64,000 nt of DNA, taken from the NCBI RefSeq assembly GCF_014191605.1, contig NZ_JACHWU010000004.1:124001-188000 (forward strand), read 5' to 3'. A model generated the notes under the pieces. It was not told the origin of the DNA. It saw nothing but the letters and a program-made list of their open reading frames with translations, and ran no database searches. Source of the stretch: Prauserella isguenensis (lineage in GTDB: Bacteria; Actinomycetota; Actinomycetes; Mycobacteriales; Pseudonocardiaceae). The translations under genes and the position numbers were made by a program. Positions 63,891-64,000 of this stretch are shown one piece after another; positions within the stretch are counted from its first letter, which is position 1, and the number at the start of each line of letters is the position of its first letter.

Positions 63891-64000
63891 GTGACCATCG
63901 ACGAACTCCGTGCCGCCGCGGCCGCACGGCAGCAGACGTGCTCGCGGATCAAGAAGATGATCGTCTCGCGACTCGACCTGCCCATCGAGCCGGACTGGAT
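63891..64000 (+). CDS. Acyl carrier protein, N-terminal part (continues beyond window)
   Basis: From GTG 63891, with GGAGGAG just upstream, 36 codons are seen: TIDELRAAAAARQQTCSRIK and KMIVSRLDLPIEPDWI. The pattern and its place after a FabG-like gene match discrete acyl carrier proteins of type II systems; the phosphopantetheine Ser (DSL motif) would lie just beyond the window edge, so identity is probable but not proven. Confidence 0.7.
   Translation, partial: MTIDELRAAAAARQQTCSRIKKMIVSRLDLPIEPDW

Overview
High-GC actinobacterial chromosome, most likely a member of the Pseudonocardiaceae (Saccharomonospora/Prauserella/Amycolatopsis-like). The grounds are the strong GC bias at third codon positions, frequent GTG starts, ATGA/GTGA gene overlaps, the order argS-lysA-hom-thrC-thrB-rho-rpmE-prfA, an actinobacterial Rho with a long basic insertion, a mycobacterial Sdh1-type succinate dehydrogenase, an Entner-Doudoroff pair and an Actinopolyspora-like glycine/sarcosine methyltransferase. 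This assignment is inference; no 16S gene lies in the window.

Layout. 0.5-4.5 kb: a DUF2075 helicase with a nuclease-like N-terminus and small envelope proteins. 4.7-6.6 kb: aconitase. 6.7-11.05 kb: a cobalamin riboswitch followed by a four-gene ABC importer. 11-17 kb: zinc alcohol dehydrogenase, a MarR regulator divergent from an LLM monooxygenase/flavin reductase pair, DUF5997, an effector-domain-only LysR-like protein, a CPBP protein. 17-19.6 kb: eda/edd. 19.7-23.7 kb: Crp/GlxR-like sites and an sdhCAB operon. 23.8-27.6 kb: IclR regulator, glycine/sarcosine N-methyltransferase, CoA transferase.

27.8-32.6 kb is a decayed 4.8-kb integrated element in the 3' end of tRNA-Arg(CCG). It has a perfect 47-bp direct repeat at its ends, matching candidate integrase arm sites just inside each end, an integrase killed by a frameshift and by an IS3-family insertion, a DUF418 membrane protein and fragments of a PLP enzyme and a transposase. 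32.9-35.6 kb carries a cation diffusion facilitator, DUF305 and DUF3105 proteins.

35.8-50.4 kb is core metabolism and information processing: argS, lysA and the threonine operon, rho, then a GntR regulator / IlvD-Edd dehydratase / GntP permease island for sugar-acid use, then rpmE and prfA. Immediately after the prfA terminator the chromosome changes to a secondary-metabolite cluster that runs off the right end (50.7-64 kb). It has a LAL regulator, a SARP regulator, four deoxysugar genes (C-methyltransferase, 4-ketoreductase, 2,3-dehydratase, aminotransferase), a glycosyltransferase, an FAD aromatic hydroxylase, a FabG-type ketoreductase and the start of an acyl carrier protein. Read together, the sugar genes predict a vancosamine-type branched 3-amino-2,3,6-trideoxyhexose attached to a polyketide whose synthase lies to the right.
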